Origin: JAQBFJ01 sp032123435
GTDB lineage: Bacteria > Verrucomicrobiota > Kiritimatiellia > UBA8416 > JAQBFJ01
Direction: 5' to 3'
Length of the DNA: 17,593 nucleotides
Assembly (NCBI GenBank): GCA_032123435.1
Contig: JAQBFJ010000077.1
Location: forward strand, 1 to 17,593
Shown here one piece after another: positions 7,152 to 15,666 of this stretch (positions are counted from its first letter, which is position 1; each line of letters begins with the position of its first letter). The notes under the pieces were generated by a model. It was given only the letters and a program-made list of their open reading frames with translations, made no database searches and was not told the origin of the DNA. The position numbers and the translations under genes were made by a program.

Positions 7152-7945
7152 GTTCTTTTTCTGACGACATGTCTGAAAAGGAAAACGCCGACTATGAAGA
7201 TACCGATGCTGATTGCCTGAGCAACAGTAATCGGAATGTCGAATACATACATTCTTTCATCGCCGCGCAGGAATTCGATGAAGAAGCGGCCGACAGAATA
7301 TGCCAGCATATATACCGCTGTTACCAGGCCGGTTTTTTTCTGTCGTTTGTACAGCAGTATCAATATAACGTACAGAACGAGATTGAATGCAGCCTCGTAT
7401 AGTTGAACGGGATGTACTTTGAGACTGTATTGCGTGAATCTGGTGATCTGCCCGGCATAGACATGGTTCCACCACGGTGGACTTTTTTCCGGGAAAGCAA
7501 CGGACAATGGTCCATCGTATATTTTTCCATAACAACATCCGTTCAGGAAGCATCCTATTCTTCCGAATGCGTGTGCCAACGGAAGTGCCGTGATGACCAG
7601 ATCGAATAGTTCGGCAGGTTTTTCCTTTCTTATTCGCGCGAATATGAATATTGCGATACATGCTCCGGCAACGCCTCCATAATATATGAGGCCGCCCTGA
7701 TCGATCCGGAACATGAGCCATGGATTTGTCATGAAGTAGAAAGGATCCGAGAAGATATAGGCTAATCTTGCTCCCGCTATGCCGGAGATCATGATCCAGA
7801 ACAGCAGATCGGAACAGAAATTAAGATTTTGAGCCTTGCGGCTGATGAGGGTCCAATTGATAAACGTCGCGATAAAACCGAGCGCCATCATTACGCCATA
7901 CCAGCGAATTGTCAGTACTCCAATATGCAGAAATACAGAATGCAT
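7148..7945 (-). CDS. lgt: Prolipoprotein diacylglyceryl transferase
   Basis: Lgt transfers diacylglycerol from phosphatidylglycerol to the lipobox cysteine of prelipoproteins in the cytoplasmic membrane, the first step of lipoprotein maturation. The 265-residue protein has an N-terminal IRWYGVMMALGF segment, GIAGARLAY with R60, H125 and the Lgt signature GRIGCFLNGCCYG (128-140), and several hydrophobic spans ending in a basic tail (FRHVVRKRT). The form CFLNGCCYG, with three cysteines, is common outside enteric bacteria, where E. coli has NFINGELWG. GGAG sits 8 bases before ATG 7945. It is the first gene of the minus-strand block and diverges from the kinase gene. Confidence 0.95.
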   Translation of the reverse strand: MHSVFLHIGVLTIRWYGVMMALGFIATFINWTLISRKAQNLNFCSDLLFWIMISGIAGARLAYIFSDPFYFMTNPWLMFRIDQGGLIYYGGVAGACIAIFIFARIRKEKPAELFDLVITALPLAHAFGRIGCFLNGCCYGKIYDGPLSVAFPEKSPPWWNHVYAGQITRFTQYSLKVHPVQLYEAAFNLVLYVILILLYKRQKKTGLVTAVYMLAYSVGRFFIEFLRGDERMYVFDIPITVAQAISIGIFIVGVFLFRHVVRKRT

Positions 7946-8011
7946 ACTTTTAACTCCGCTTACCCAGTGCTCATTCGCACGTGTCTGCGCCTCAAATCAC
8001 AGTGTTTGAGC

Positions 8012-8040
8012 ATATTATTGCAAAACATTGTTCCTGTTAA
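8012..8040 (-). promoter_or_regulatory. Candidate lgt promoter in the lgt/kinase divergent gap
   Basis: On the minus strand TTAACA (8035-8040; 5 of 6 to consensus) and TAATAT (8012-8017; 4 of 6) are separated by 17 bases, putting the transcript start about 60 bases before lgt. The 198-base gap must also hold the kinase promoter; AT-rich sequence near 8060-8090 could serve, but I cannot define it. Confidence 0.35.
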
Positions 8041-8143
8041 TGCAATGAACGGGTCTGAAATTTATAAAATTACTTATGGACAATAGCATAAAGAAAAACT
8101 AAACACATAATGGACATTTATATCCGAAGTTCAAGGATAAAAC

Positions 8144-10642
8144 ATGACTCCCACGAGTACAGAAAAGAAAAGCCATATTCTCATTGATAAGGTTGACAGC
8201 ATTAATTGCAGTGAATGCAATACGAAGTTTGATGTCAGCCAGCTGGATTCCTTTTCCAAATGCGCTTGTCCGAAATGCGAGCATGTGCAGAATGTGTCCG
8301 CGCGGCTTGGTCAATTTCTTCTACTGGACCTTCTCGGGATGGGTGGGATGGGCGCCGTTTATTATGCCAAGGATGAAACTCTTGGTCGGTTCGTTGCCAT
8401 AAAGGTGATGTTAAAGTCAGTTAGTGATGACAAGACTTTTGTCGAATCGTTCAAGCGTGAAGCGCAAGTGGTAGCGAAACTAAATCATCCGAACATAGCT
8501 CAGATCTATTCTTTCGGCGAGGCCAAGGGTCAGTTGTACATTGTAATGGAATTAGTATCAGGTCGTAATTTTGAAAAGATGGTTCAGGAAGACGGATCGC
8601 TTGACGAAGCGCTTGTAATGAAAGTTGGGCTGGATATAGCCTGCGGACTTCAAGCTGGTGATGAAGTGGGGCTGGTCCATGGCGATATAAAGCCGGAGAA
8701 TATCCTGCTTGACGAGAAGGACCAGGCCAAGCTGGTTGATTTTGGTATTGCGACTGTGGCAGGCGGCAGTCAGGCTGATGGCGGCATTTGGGGAACGCCC
8801 TATTACATTTCGCCTGAAAGAGTCATGCGCAAGCCGGTAGACGCGCGTTCGGATATATACAGTCTGGGTGCTACGCTTTATCATGCTTTAAGTGGTCATC
8901 CTCCTTTTGAAGGAGATGATCCCATTGTAGTGGTGAAAGCGCGGATAAACAATGCGCCGAGACCGCTCAGCGCACTGCGAAGTGATATTAATAAAAAAGT
9001 TGAAAGCGTGATAGAACGCATGCTGGAACCCCTGCCCGCGAAGCGATATCCGACATATGCCTCACTGATAAGCGATTTGCGGCTGGCAGTCGAGGCGACA
9101 CGTCAAAAGAAGACCACCCATGCCAGGAAAGTGAAGACAAAGAACATTGTTCTAGCCAAGAAAACAACCTCCATGATGAAAAGTACAGGGCTTTCCACGG
9201 GCAATATAGGCAATATTGAGGGGGCGGATGTTACGTCAAAACGTTATCGATTGAAAAAAATAGCTCCTACAATAAAACAACGCGTGGTGCCGGCGGTCGT
9301 ACAGCCCAGACCCAAAGCATCGAAACCGACAGGTCGGATCGTTCTGGTATTGTTCATTATTGTCGGAGTGGTAGGTGTGTTGCTGTATTCTCGGATGCAA
9401 AAACAGCAGGCGCTTAAGGCGCAAATGAATGCCGCGGCCCTTCAAGAACAGGCAGGCAAAGCGAAGCAGATATACGACCAAATGGAAATTTCCGTGAGTA
9501 ATGCTGTCGGGATGATGACTGAAGCGCGCAACATGGCATGGGTCATCTCAACGTTTGTAGACGAGATCCTCGGTGAAAAGGAAACAATTACTCCGGACGC
9601 TGTTCCGGAAACAGTGAAGGAACAGTCGGCTCCGGCCCCTGTTCAGGATAGCGGGGCGCCGGTCTGGCTGATTTCGCGAGAGGAACTCGATCGCCGCCGT
9701 GCAAAGAAAAATAAAACCACGGTGCAAAAGGAACCGGATGTTCAAGAACAACCGGTAGAAACAAGGGAGCCTGAAATCAGGAAAGAGGCCCGCCGAATCG
9801 CGGTAGCTGCCAGCAAAATGGAACCTCAAGTTAATCAGATCAAACAGGTATTGACTGAAGCGCTTGGGATAAGAAATGAAATTATAAACATGTCTTTTGC
9901 CGATGTAGCGGCACGGAAAGTCGAGAAACTAGCCGGCGACCTGAATCTTGTTCAGAATGTGGAAAAAGAGATCAGGGAACAGGTGGTCGACATCAGGGAG
10001 GTAAAAAAACGGCTTGAAGATCAGCGTAATGCAATGTTAGACGTCCAGAAAGAGGAGGAACGTCTGCGGCAGGAGGAAAAAAAAAGATTACAGGAAGAAA
10101 GAGCACAAGCGGCTTTTCTGGAGGCGGAACGTGAGCGGCTTATCGTGGACACGGCCAAAGTTCATGAACTGTTAAAAATAAATGAATACGAAAGAGCTGT
10201 TGAATTTCTTTTAGAAAAGGTTGCGTCTTATCAGACTGAAGAATGCAAGAAGAGCATTAACATAATGCAGGAAAGATATTCGCATCTGGTGACCATGAAG
10301 AGTTTTATTATCGAAATGCTCAATGTCGAGCCATTCAGATGGGGTTGGACGCAGGACAGATACGCGAAGGATGTTCTCGGCGCTGACAAAAATGGAATTA
10401 AAATAACAGGCGGCACGGTGTCATGGGACAATGTTAATGCGCGCCAGATGTTGAAGTTTGCGGATAAATGCATGTTGAATCCGAAAATATCGGCAGTCGA
10501 TATGGCACGTCATAATGTGGAAGCGGCTATTTTCTGTTACGAGCATGAGCTGTTGCCTCAATCCGCAACATACGCCCGAAAAGCAATTTCGATTCTTCCT
10601 CGTATGGCAGCTGAACTTGAACGCCTGGTTCCGCGGGAATAA
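8144..10642 (+). CDS. Transmembrane Ser/Thr protein kinase with zinc-ribbon N-terminus and coiled-coil tail
   Basis: The 832-residue product has four parts. Residues 21-48 form a small zinc ribbon (C22xxC25 and C42xxC45, with an extra C40). Residues 57-315 are a Hanks-type kinase: GMGGMG loop (65-70), VAIK lysine K87, helix-C E106, catalytic loop HGDIKPEN (H179, D181, N186), DFG D199, SPE 223-225 and D237. The usual HRD arginine is G180, so this is a non-RD kinase. One membrane helix lies at about 398-416, placing the kinase in the cytoplasm. Residues 417-720 are a long Glu/Lys/Gln-rich coiled coil with a proline-rich break near 484-545, followed by an unrecognised C-terminal domain (730-832) outside the membrane. 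All catalytic carboxylates are present, so activity is likely. AAGGA stands 6 bases before ATG 8144. No cognate phosphatase or substrate gene is adjacent. Confidence 0.93.
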   Translation: MTPTSTEKKSHILIDKVDSINCSECNTKFDVSQLDSFSKCACPKCEHVQNVSARLGQFLLLDLLGMGGMGAVYYAKDETLGRFVAIKVMLKSVSDDKTFVESFKREAQVVAKLNHPNIAQIYSFGEAKGQLYIVMELVSGRNFEKMVQEDGSLDEALVMKVGLDIACGLQAGDEVGLVHGDIKPENILLDEKDQAKLVDFGIATVAGGSQADGGIWGTPYYISPERVMRKPVDARSDIYSLGATLYHALSGHPPFEGDDPIVVVKARINNAPRPLSALRSDINKKVESVIERMLEPLPAKRYPTYASLISDLRLAVEATRQKKTTHARKVKTKNIVLAKKTTSMMKSTGLSTGNIGNIEGADVTSKRYRLKKIAPTIKQRVVPAVVQPRPKASKPTGRIVLVLFIIVGVVGVLLYSRMQKQQALKAQMNAAALQEQAGKAKQIYDQMEISVSNAVGMMTEARNMAWVISTFVDEILGEKETITPDAVPETVKEQSAPAPVQDSGAPVWLISREELDRRRAKKNKTTVQKEPDVQEQPVETREPEIRKEARRIAVAASKMEPQVNQIKQVLTEALGIRNEIINMSFADVAARKVEKLAGDLNLVQNVEKEIREQVVDIREVKKRLEDQRNAMLDVQKEEERLRQEEKKRLQEERAQAAFLEAERERLIVDTAKVHELLKINEYERAVEFLLEKVASYQTEECKKSINIMQERYSHLVTMKSFIIEMLNVEPFRWGWTQDRYAKDVLGADKNGIKITGGTVSWDNVNARQMLKFADKCMLNPKISAVDMARHNVEAAIFCYEHELLPQSATYARKAISILPRMAAELERLVPRE

Positions 10643-10800
10643 GAATAATGCGTACTGCAAACATCTTTCTCTTACCACCCGGCGTCCCCGCCTCGAGTGC
10701 CCGGAGAAAAGACTGTTCTAGACAGGATTACCCTCAGGTCCGGAGAACCCTCCGGGTCCGAGGACAGGATTTGCGGGATTGATAGAAAACGGGATCCGTT

Positions 10801-10835
10801 AAATCTCAATGGATTAAGTAATCCAGTTGAGATTT
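10801..10835. repeat. Near-perfect 35-base inverted repeat
   Basis: AAATCTCAA pairs with TTGAGATTT (9 bp) and the inner TGGATTA pairs with TAATCCA (7 bp), interrupted only by one bulged G at 10826 and a 2-base loop. In RNA this is a stable hairpin about 160 bases after the kinase stop. It could be a weak bidirectional terminator, a protein-binding palindrome or a miniature element, but no poly-T follows on either strand. Confidence 0.6.
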
Positions 10836-10985
10836 CACGCCCATCTCGGATGTTCAGGCAATAAGAACCGTCAATTAACGCCAAATTTTGGGATGCAAAT
10901 CCTTTCCATCACAGACACCGTTTATGAAATCTGCTGTCAAAACTATCGTTTTGGTCCAGAGTTCATAAACATCCTGCCTGCCTCG

Positions 10986-11072
10986 GCGTAGTTCTACGGA
11001 CGAAGCCGGGCCTGCCCTTCGTAGCTTATCAGCGAAGTGGGGTGCCTCCGTGTGCTCCGTGGTAAAACTCTC
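10986..11072. repeat. Likely dispersed intergenic repeat remnants
   Basis: The stretch carries CTTCGTAGC...AGCGAAG pairing (about 11017-11038), then GCCTCCGTGTGCTCCGTGGT. The latter resembles the 'accacggag-acacggag' type of intergenic repeat that I know from many environmental bacterial genomes. A similar CTTCG...CGAAG hairpin lies next to tRNA-Met at 15635-15666. The assignment rests on pattern memory, so confidence is limited. Confidence 0.35.
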
Positions 11073-11218
11073 CTTTGCAAGACAAGCCGCGATTACATCG
11101 ATTACACCCGCCTTGTTCGCCTGCGGCGAAGACGCCGTGCATCTACTGCGTTTTGAACTGGTGCAATGTTTGCGAAAGATATTTTTTCTATCTTCCAAAA
11201 GCCGGGTTTTTTGTGTTA

Positions 11219-12223
11219 ATGTCGGGCATGCAATTTCTTCATGTGGTTATTGAGCAAAATGTTGTTTTCGCATGGTTTCTCCTTATATGTTCCTTTGTTG
11301 TGTTGTCGAAGTGTGCGGATATTTTTGTGGACAACTCAGTATTGCTGGCACACAGGTTTAAAATCCCAAAACTTATCATCGGTATTGTGCTGGTATCGCT
11401 TGCGACAACTATGCCGGAGTTATCTGTTTCACTAATGTCCGCGATCAAAAACGAGCCGCAAATGGCGCTTGGTAACGCTATTGGATCGGTCATATGTGAT
11501 GACGGGCTGGCCCTGGGGTTGTGCGGCATATTAACCGTTGTTGCCATACCGGTTGTCCCGCATGTTCTGAAGACATCCGGTATTTTCCTTTTGTTCATCG
11601 AATCACTTTCTTTTATTTTCATTTATCCGGATCGGACATTGGGACGATGGGAAGGTGGTGTTCTGATGGCGTTTTTTGCCGGATATATATGGTTCCTTTT
11701 CCATCAGCACAGGAAAGGAATATACAGGGAAGAACCTGAACTTGTGGGCTTGCCGCAAGTTGAAAAGAACGCTTCATTATCGAAGCTGATATTAATGTTT
11801 CTTATTGCTTTTGGCGGGATTCTTCTGGCCAGTGAGTTCATAATAAGCTCCGCTACAACGATTGCCCGTTCGCTGGGTATTCCCAATGCCGTAATAGCCC
11901 TTACGCTTGTTGCGCTGGGCACATCAATTCCGGAAGTGGCAACATGTGTTTGCGCTGCCAGAAAGGGTGAAGGTGCGATAGCCGTAGGCAATATAATCGG
12001 AGCCGACATAATGAACATCTGCTGGGTTGCAGGCGCGTCGGCTATAGTAAATGACCTTACTATTTCGCGAAAAGAAATGTTGTTCATGTTCCCCAGCATG
12101 ATGGTTATTGTTGCCGTAATGCTGATCCTGCTTAGAGCCGGTTACAGTCTCACCAGGCGCAAAGGATGGGTGCTTCTGGCGTGTTATGCCGGGTATCTGG
12201 CATGTTTTTTCCTGGTATTTTGA
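11219..12223 (+). CDS. CaCA-family sodium/calcium exchanger (YrbG-like)
   Basis: The protein (334 residues from ATG 11219) is almost wholly hydrophobic, with about ten membrane spans, and has the two inverted alpha-repeats of cation/Ca2+ exchangers. Repeat 1 reads LATTMPELSVSL ... ALGNAIGSVICD; repeat 2 reads ALGTSIPEVATCVCAARKG ... AVGNIIGADIMN. Repeat 2 is close to the family consensus (GTSxPE, GNxxGSxxxN). Repeat 1 departs from it (ATTMPE for GTSxPE, VICD for NIFN/D), yet keeps the ion-binding glutamate. The likely role is exchange of Ca2+ or another cation against Na+ or H+ at the inner membrane. The start is uncertain: ATG 11219 and ATG 11228 are both possible and neither has a clear Shine-Dalgarno site; codons further upstream overlap the repeat-rich spacer and are rejected. 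Confidence 0.88.
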   Translation: MSGMQFLHVVIEQNVVFAWFLLICSFVVLSKCADIFVDNSVLLAHRFKIPKLIIGIVLVSLATTMPELSVSLMSAIKNEPQMALGNAIGSVICDDGLALGLCGILTVVAIPVVPHVLKTSGIFLLFIESLSFIFIYPDRTLGRWEGGVLMAFFAGYIWFLFHQHRKGIYREEPELVGLPQVEKNASLSKLILMFLIAFGGILLASEFIISSATTIARSLGIPNAVIALTLVALGTSIPEVATCVCAARKGEGAIAVGNIIGADIMNICWVAGASAIVNDLTISRKEMLFMFPSMMVIVAVMLILLRAGYSLTRRKGWVLLACYAGYLACFFLVF

Positions 12224-12332
12224 TTCTTTCAAAACGTCACAACGCATGGGGCTGAAAACAGGCTGGGAAGAGAATCGTTCCCTGTATTCTGTCCGATCCG
12301 CGTATTTTCCATGAAACAGGCGGCGGTTGTCA

Positions 12333-13103
12333 TTACCATTTCAGGACAAGGCCGTCGCAGGACAGATTGATTGAATCAGGCAGAGCTTTCTGTGTTTCCG
12401 CGTGATCGATATCATGACACATATGGATGATATAAGATGTGCGTGCTTTTATGCGTTTCAGCAGAGAAATACTTTCTTCTATTGTAATATGCGCTATATG
12501 CGGTCTGTGCCGTAAGCCGTCGAGTATCATTACATCCAGGCCCTGCAATTCCGAAATCATATTATCACTCATGCTTTTGCAGTCCGGCACATAGGCGAAT
12601 GTTCGATCTTCATTCCGGAACAGGTACCCGAATGTCGCCATTGGACCGTGTTCCACCTGCAATGGTTTGATATGCAGGTCCCCTATTGAGAATGCTTCGG
12701 TTACAGTGTTGAACCTGATTCGCGGTCTGTATACGCCCTGTGTTTTTTCTTCTTTAATATAATCGAATATTCGTTTCAAGTCCGTGATGGTGGCAGGTGC
12801 CGCGTAAGCCGGGATCACCGCGTCCTGCATTGTGTTAAATCGTCTGATATCGTCGAATCCGAGAATGTGATCGGCATGCGCGTGCGTGAACAGAACGGCA
12901 TCCACGCGCGGTATTTTAAACGTAAGCGCCTGTGTCCGGAAATCCGGCGGTGTATCAACTATGATATGTTGGCCGGCGGCCTCAACATATAAAGCCGCGC
13001 GCAGTCTTTTGTTGCGTGGATCGTCCGATGAACAGACCGGACAATCACAGCCTATCATAGGGACACCGGTTGATGTCCCTGTTCCAAGAAAAGTTATTTT
13101 CAT
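12333..13103 (-). CDS. PhnP-like metallo-beta-lactamase-fold phosphodiesterase
   Basis: The 256-residue protein begins MKITFLGTGTSTGVP, then a GCDCPVC cluster (C19, C21, C24), NKRLRAALYV, IVDTPPDFR (D50) and the metal motif HAHADH (H74-H79). Later it has HMCHDIDHAE near the C-terminus. The three-cysteine cluster plus a C-terminal histidine matches the extra structural zinc site of E. coli PhnP, which opens 5-phosphoribosyl 1,2-cyclic phosphate; other members are general cyclic phosphodiesterases. No phosphonate (phn) genes are nearby, so the substrate here is open. A longer frame from 13124 exists, but ATG 13103 overlaps the hppA stop as TAATG and aligns with the family start, so it is preferred. 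Confidence 0.88.
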   Translation of the reverse strand: MKITFLGTGTSTGVPMIGCDCPVCSSDDPRNKRLRAALYVEAAGQHIIVDTPPDFRTQALTFKIPRVDAVLFTHAHADHILGFDDIRRFNTMQDAVIPAYAAPATITDLKRIFDYIKEEKTQGVYRPRIRFNTVTEAFSIGDLHIKPLQVEHGPMATFGYLFRNEDRTFAYVPDCKSMSDNMISELQGLDVMILDGLRHRPHIAHITIEESISLLKRIKARTSYIIHMCHDIDHAETQKALPDSINLSCDGLVLKW

Positions 13104-15406
13104 TACTGTCCGATTTTCAGCCATTGCTGAATTATCGGTGAAAATTTAACGACTACCGGCGCGAATACTATGCTTACCATTGTCATTAATTTGATAAGGA
13201 TATTCAACGAAGGGCCTGAAGTATCCTTGCATGGGTCTCCGACGGTATCACCGACAACGGCGGCCTTATGGGCGTCTGAACCTTTGCCGCCATGCGCGCC
13301 TTTTTCAATGTATTTCTTAGCATTATCCCATGCGCCCCCGGCGTTATTAAGCATGGTTGCGAGCACAAAGCCGCACGACAGACCACCCGCCAGCAGACCC
13401 ATTACCCCGGGCACTCCCAGGATGAGACCGGTGATTACAGGAATAATTATTGCAAGCAGTGAAGGTAATATCATTTCCCTTTGCGCGCCGGCGGTTGATA
13501 TAGCCACGCACTTTGCGTAGTCCGGTTTGGCTGTTCCTTCCATGATACCGGGCGTCTCCTTGAATTGACGCCGCACTTCATTGACCATAGCGCCGGCCGC
13601 GCGGCCGACGGCTTTCATTGTCATTGCACAGAACACAAAGGCCATCATTCCACCGAGAAACAGACCGCAGAGCAATAGCGGGTTCATTATATGCAGGGAG
13701 AATTTATCAACGAAAAACATGATGTCGGCTTTAAGCGTTTCGGCTTTGGTAATACCCATGAACATACCGTCTGGAGAAGCCTCGGCGAGTTTGCCGCACC
13801 ATATTTTTACTTCTTCAATATAAGCCGCAAGCAGGGCCATGGCTGTAAGAGCGGCCGATCCTATTGCAAAACCTTTTCCTGTTGCCGCCGTGGTATTGCC
13901 CAGTGAATCAAGAGCGTCTGTGCGCTCACGGACTTCCGGCGGCAGTCCGGCCATTTCGGCGTTGCCGCCAGCGTTATCTGCTATTGGACCATACGCGTCC
14001 GTTGCAAGTGTAATGCCCAGAGTGGCAAGCATACCTACCGCGGCGAATCCTATCCCATAAAGGCCCATCGACATGTCGGTGAAGCCACCGGCTAAGCCGA
14101 AGGCAAGGATTATACCCACAACGATCGTTATTACAGGCAGACCGGCAGAATACATTCCCGTGGCCAACCCATCTATGATGGTTGTCGCCGGTCCCATGCA
14201 CGCCTGATCGGCAATGCCGCGCGTAGGTTTATATTCAGCCGATGTATAGTATTCTGTCCATTGGCCAATCAAAACGCCGGCACCAAGACCTGATATTACG
14301 GAGAATACGATTCGCCATGAGGTGATATCAGAGAACTGGGCAAGCCCCATCAGGGCGAGCACTATTAATGCCGAACTGCCCAATGTTCCAATCAGAAGCG
14401 CCTTTAGCAGTTGTTTTTGAGAGGCCCCTTCCTTACAGCGCACCATGAATATACCGAGTATGGACAAAAGTATTCCTATTCCAGCTATAATCATTGGCGC
14501 GGTTACCAGTTTGACGGCAATACTTATATCAGCACCTGCTGCCACTTTCTGGGCTCCTACCGCGGCGCCAAGCGCCGCTGTGGCCAGGATTGATCCGCAA
14601 TACGATTCATAAAGATCAGCACCCATGCCGGCTACATCCCCGACATTATCACCGACGTTATCGGCTATTGTTGCCGGATTTCTCGGGTCATCCTCGGGAA
14701 TGCCTGCTTCAACTTTACCAACCAGATCTGCGCCGACATCAGCGGCCTTGGTATAAATGCCACCGCCCACGCGCGCGAAAAGAGCCTGTGTCGAAGCGCC
14801 CATCCCGAATGTGATCATTGTGGTCGTTATATGAACGAGTTTTTCCACGGTATCACAGCCTGCCGGCACCATGGTCATGCCTAGAAACTTCCAGCCGGTA
14901 GCCATGTTTTCCGGAGTGTAAACAAATTTATCAAGAATGAAGTACCATGCGCAGATATCTATGAGTCCGAATCCAACAACTACCATACCCATGACGGCTC
15001 CTGACTGGAACGCTACCTGCAGGCCTTTGTTCAGACTTTGCCTGCAGCCTTGCGCAGTACGAGATGATGCGGCAGTAGCTGTCTTCATTCCGATATATCC
15101 GCAAAGACCTGAAAAGAAACCGCCGGACAGAAACGCTATCGGCACAAAAGGGTTCTGAATGCCAAAATAAGCCAAAGCGCCGAGAATCAGTACGAGCACA
15201 AAAAAGACAACAGATACGACTTTATATTGTCGAACGAGGTATGCCATTGCGCCTTCTTTGACGTAAGTGGCTATTTCCTGCATTTTATCATTACCAGCGT
15301 CCGCTTTAATTACTGTTGTATAAAAATATTTAGCGAACAACAAAGCCAACACGGAAGCAATAGGCGCTATCCACCATATTACAGGGACTACAGACGTGTC
15401 AGGCAT
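13103..15406 (-). CDS. hppA: Membrane-bound ion-translocating pyrophosphatase
   Basis: The enzyme couples PPi hydrolysis to ion pumping out of the cytoplasm. The 767 residues carry the family's pyrophosphate site: DLVGKVEAGIPEDDPRNPA (228-246) and then NVGDNVGDVAG (250-260), plus DAYGPIADNAGGNAEM around 470-485 and a C-terminal GDTVGDPCKDTSGPS. In GNTTAATGKG, A507 occupies the position that is Ala in K+-dependent and Lys in K+-independent enzymes, so K+ dependence is predicted. E267 (GADLYESYC) is at the glutamate site typical of Na+-pumping members, so Na+ or dual Na+/H+ transport is likely, though some H+ pumps share it. About 16 membrane spans are expected. AAGGAAAGG precedes ATG 15406. 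Coupled downstream to the PhnP-like gene. Confidence 0.97.
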   Translation of the reverse strand: MPDTSVVPVIWWIAPIASVLALLFAKYFYTTVIKADAGNDKMQEIATYVKEGAMAYLVRQYKVVSVVFFVLVLILGALAYFGIQNPFVPIAFLSGGFFSGLCGYIGMKTATAASSRTAQGCRQSLNKGLQVAFQSGAVMGMVVVGFGLIDICAWYFILDKFVYTPENMATGWKFLGMTMVPAGCDTVEKLVHITTTMITFGMGASTQALFARVGGGIYTKAADVGADLVGKVEAGIPEDDPRNPATIADNVGDNVGDVAGMGADLYESYCGSILATAALGAAVGAQKVAAGADISIAVKLVTAPMIIAGIGILLSILGIFMVRCKEGASQKQLLKALLIGTLGSSALIVLALMGLAQFSDITSWRIVFSVISGLGAGVLIGQWTEYYTSAEYKPTRGIADQACMGPATTIIDGLATGMYSAGLPVITIVVGIILAFGLAGGFTDMSMGLYGIGFAAVGMLATLGITLATDAYGPIADNAGGNAEMAGLPPEVRERTDALDSLGNTTAATGKGFAIGSAALTAMALLAAYIEEVKIWCGKLAEASPDGMFMGITKAETLKADIMFFVDKFSLHIMNPLLLCGLFLGGMMAFVFCAMTMKAVGRAAGAMVNEVRRQFKETPGIMEGTAKPDYAKCVAISTAGAQREMILPSLLAIIIPVITGLILGVPGVMGLLAGGLSCGFVLATMLNNAGGAWDNAKKYIEKGAHGGKGSDAHKAAVVGDTVGDPCKDTSGPSLNILIKLMTMVSIVFAPVVVKFSPIIQQWLKIGQ

Positions 15407-15634
15407 ATCGATTTCCTTTCCTTGTTTTTGATCAACATTTAATAATTGAAAATAGAGTCAAAAGATTAGTCTAAATGAACAAACAATTCAACTATATAAC
15501 AATGAGTTTCAAAAAGAATGCCCAGAATGAACTGTAAAGGATGTCCCCGAAAGATGCCAAGCCGTAGTTTCGCAGCGTTTTTCTTAATGTCCGTCTTCGC
15601 ATTATTCACTGCGTTCAGCATGACTACGCCGTGA

Positions 15635-15666
15635 CAGCCTTCGCTCTCTGCTGCGAGCGAAGGCTG
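15635..15666 (-). terminator. Perfect 11-bp hairpin abutting tRNA-Met/Ile2
   Basis: CAGCCTTCGCT and AGCGAAGGCTG are exact inverted copies around a 10-base loop. On the minus strand the hairpin starts within the encoded CCA of the tRNA. It could stop transcription or guide 3' processing, but there is no T-run. The wider gap to hppA (15407-15634) holds the AT-rich hppA leader, where I see no clear promoter. Confidence 0.4.

Larger units (their letters stand above)
10643..11218. other. Gene-free spacer rich in inverted and dispersed repeats
   Basis: No convincing coding region is visible in these 576 bases between the kinase and the exchanger gene. They contain a CCGGAG/CTCCGG hairpin (10740-10755), a GACAGGATT word repeated as GACAGGATTTGCGGGATTGA (about 10721 and 10763), the long inverted repeat at 10801-10835, and a CTTCG...CGAAG and 'CTCCGTG' block at 10986-11072. 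Short ORFs within it look like translations of repeats. The exchanger's promoter must lie near the right end, where sequence is T-rich (11176-11215). Confidence 0.55.

Noticed and set aside
10875..11198. 107-residue minus-strand ORF (contains FTTEHTEAPHF)
   Set aside because: This is translation of intergenic repeats of the 'accacggagcacacgg' kind and of a hairpin, not a conserved protein.
11075..11218. 48-residue N-terminal extension of the exchanger
   Set aside because: It is Cys/Pro/His-rich, overlaps repeat sequence, and family members begin near the first membrane helix that follows.
13104..13124. Seven-residue longer start for the PhnP-like gene
   Set aside because: Family proteins begin at MKITFLGTG, and that ATG makes a TAATG overlap with hppA.
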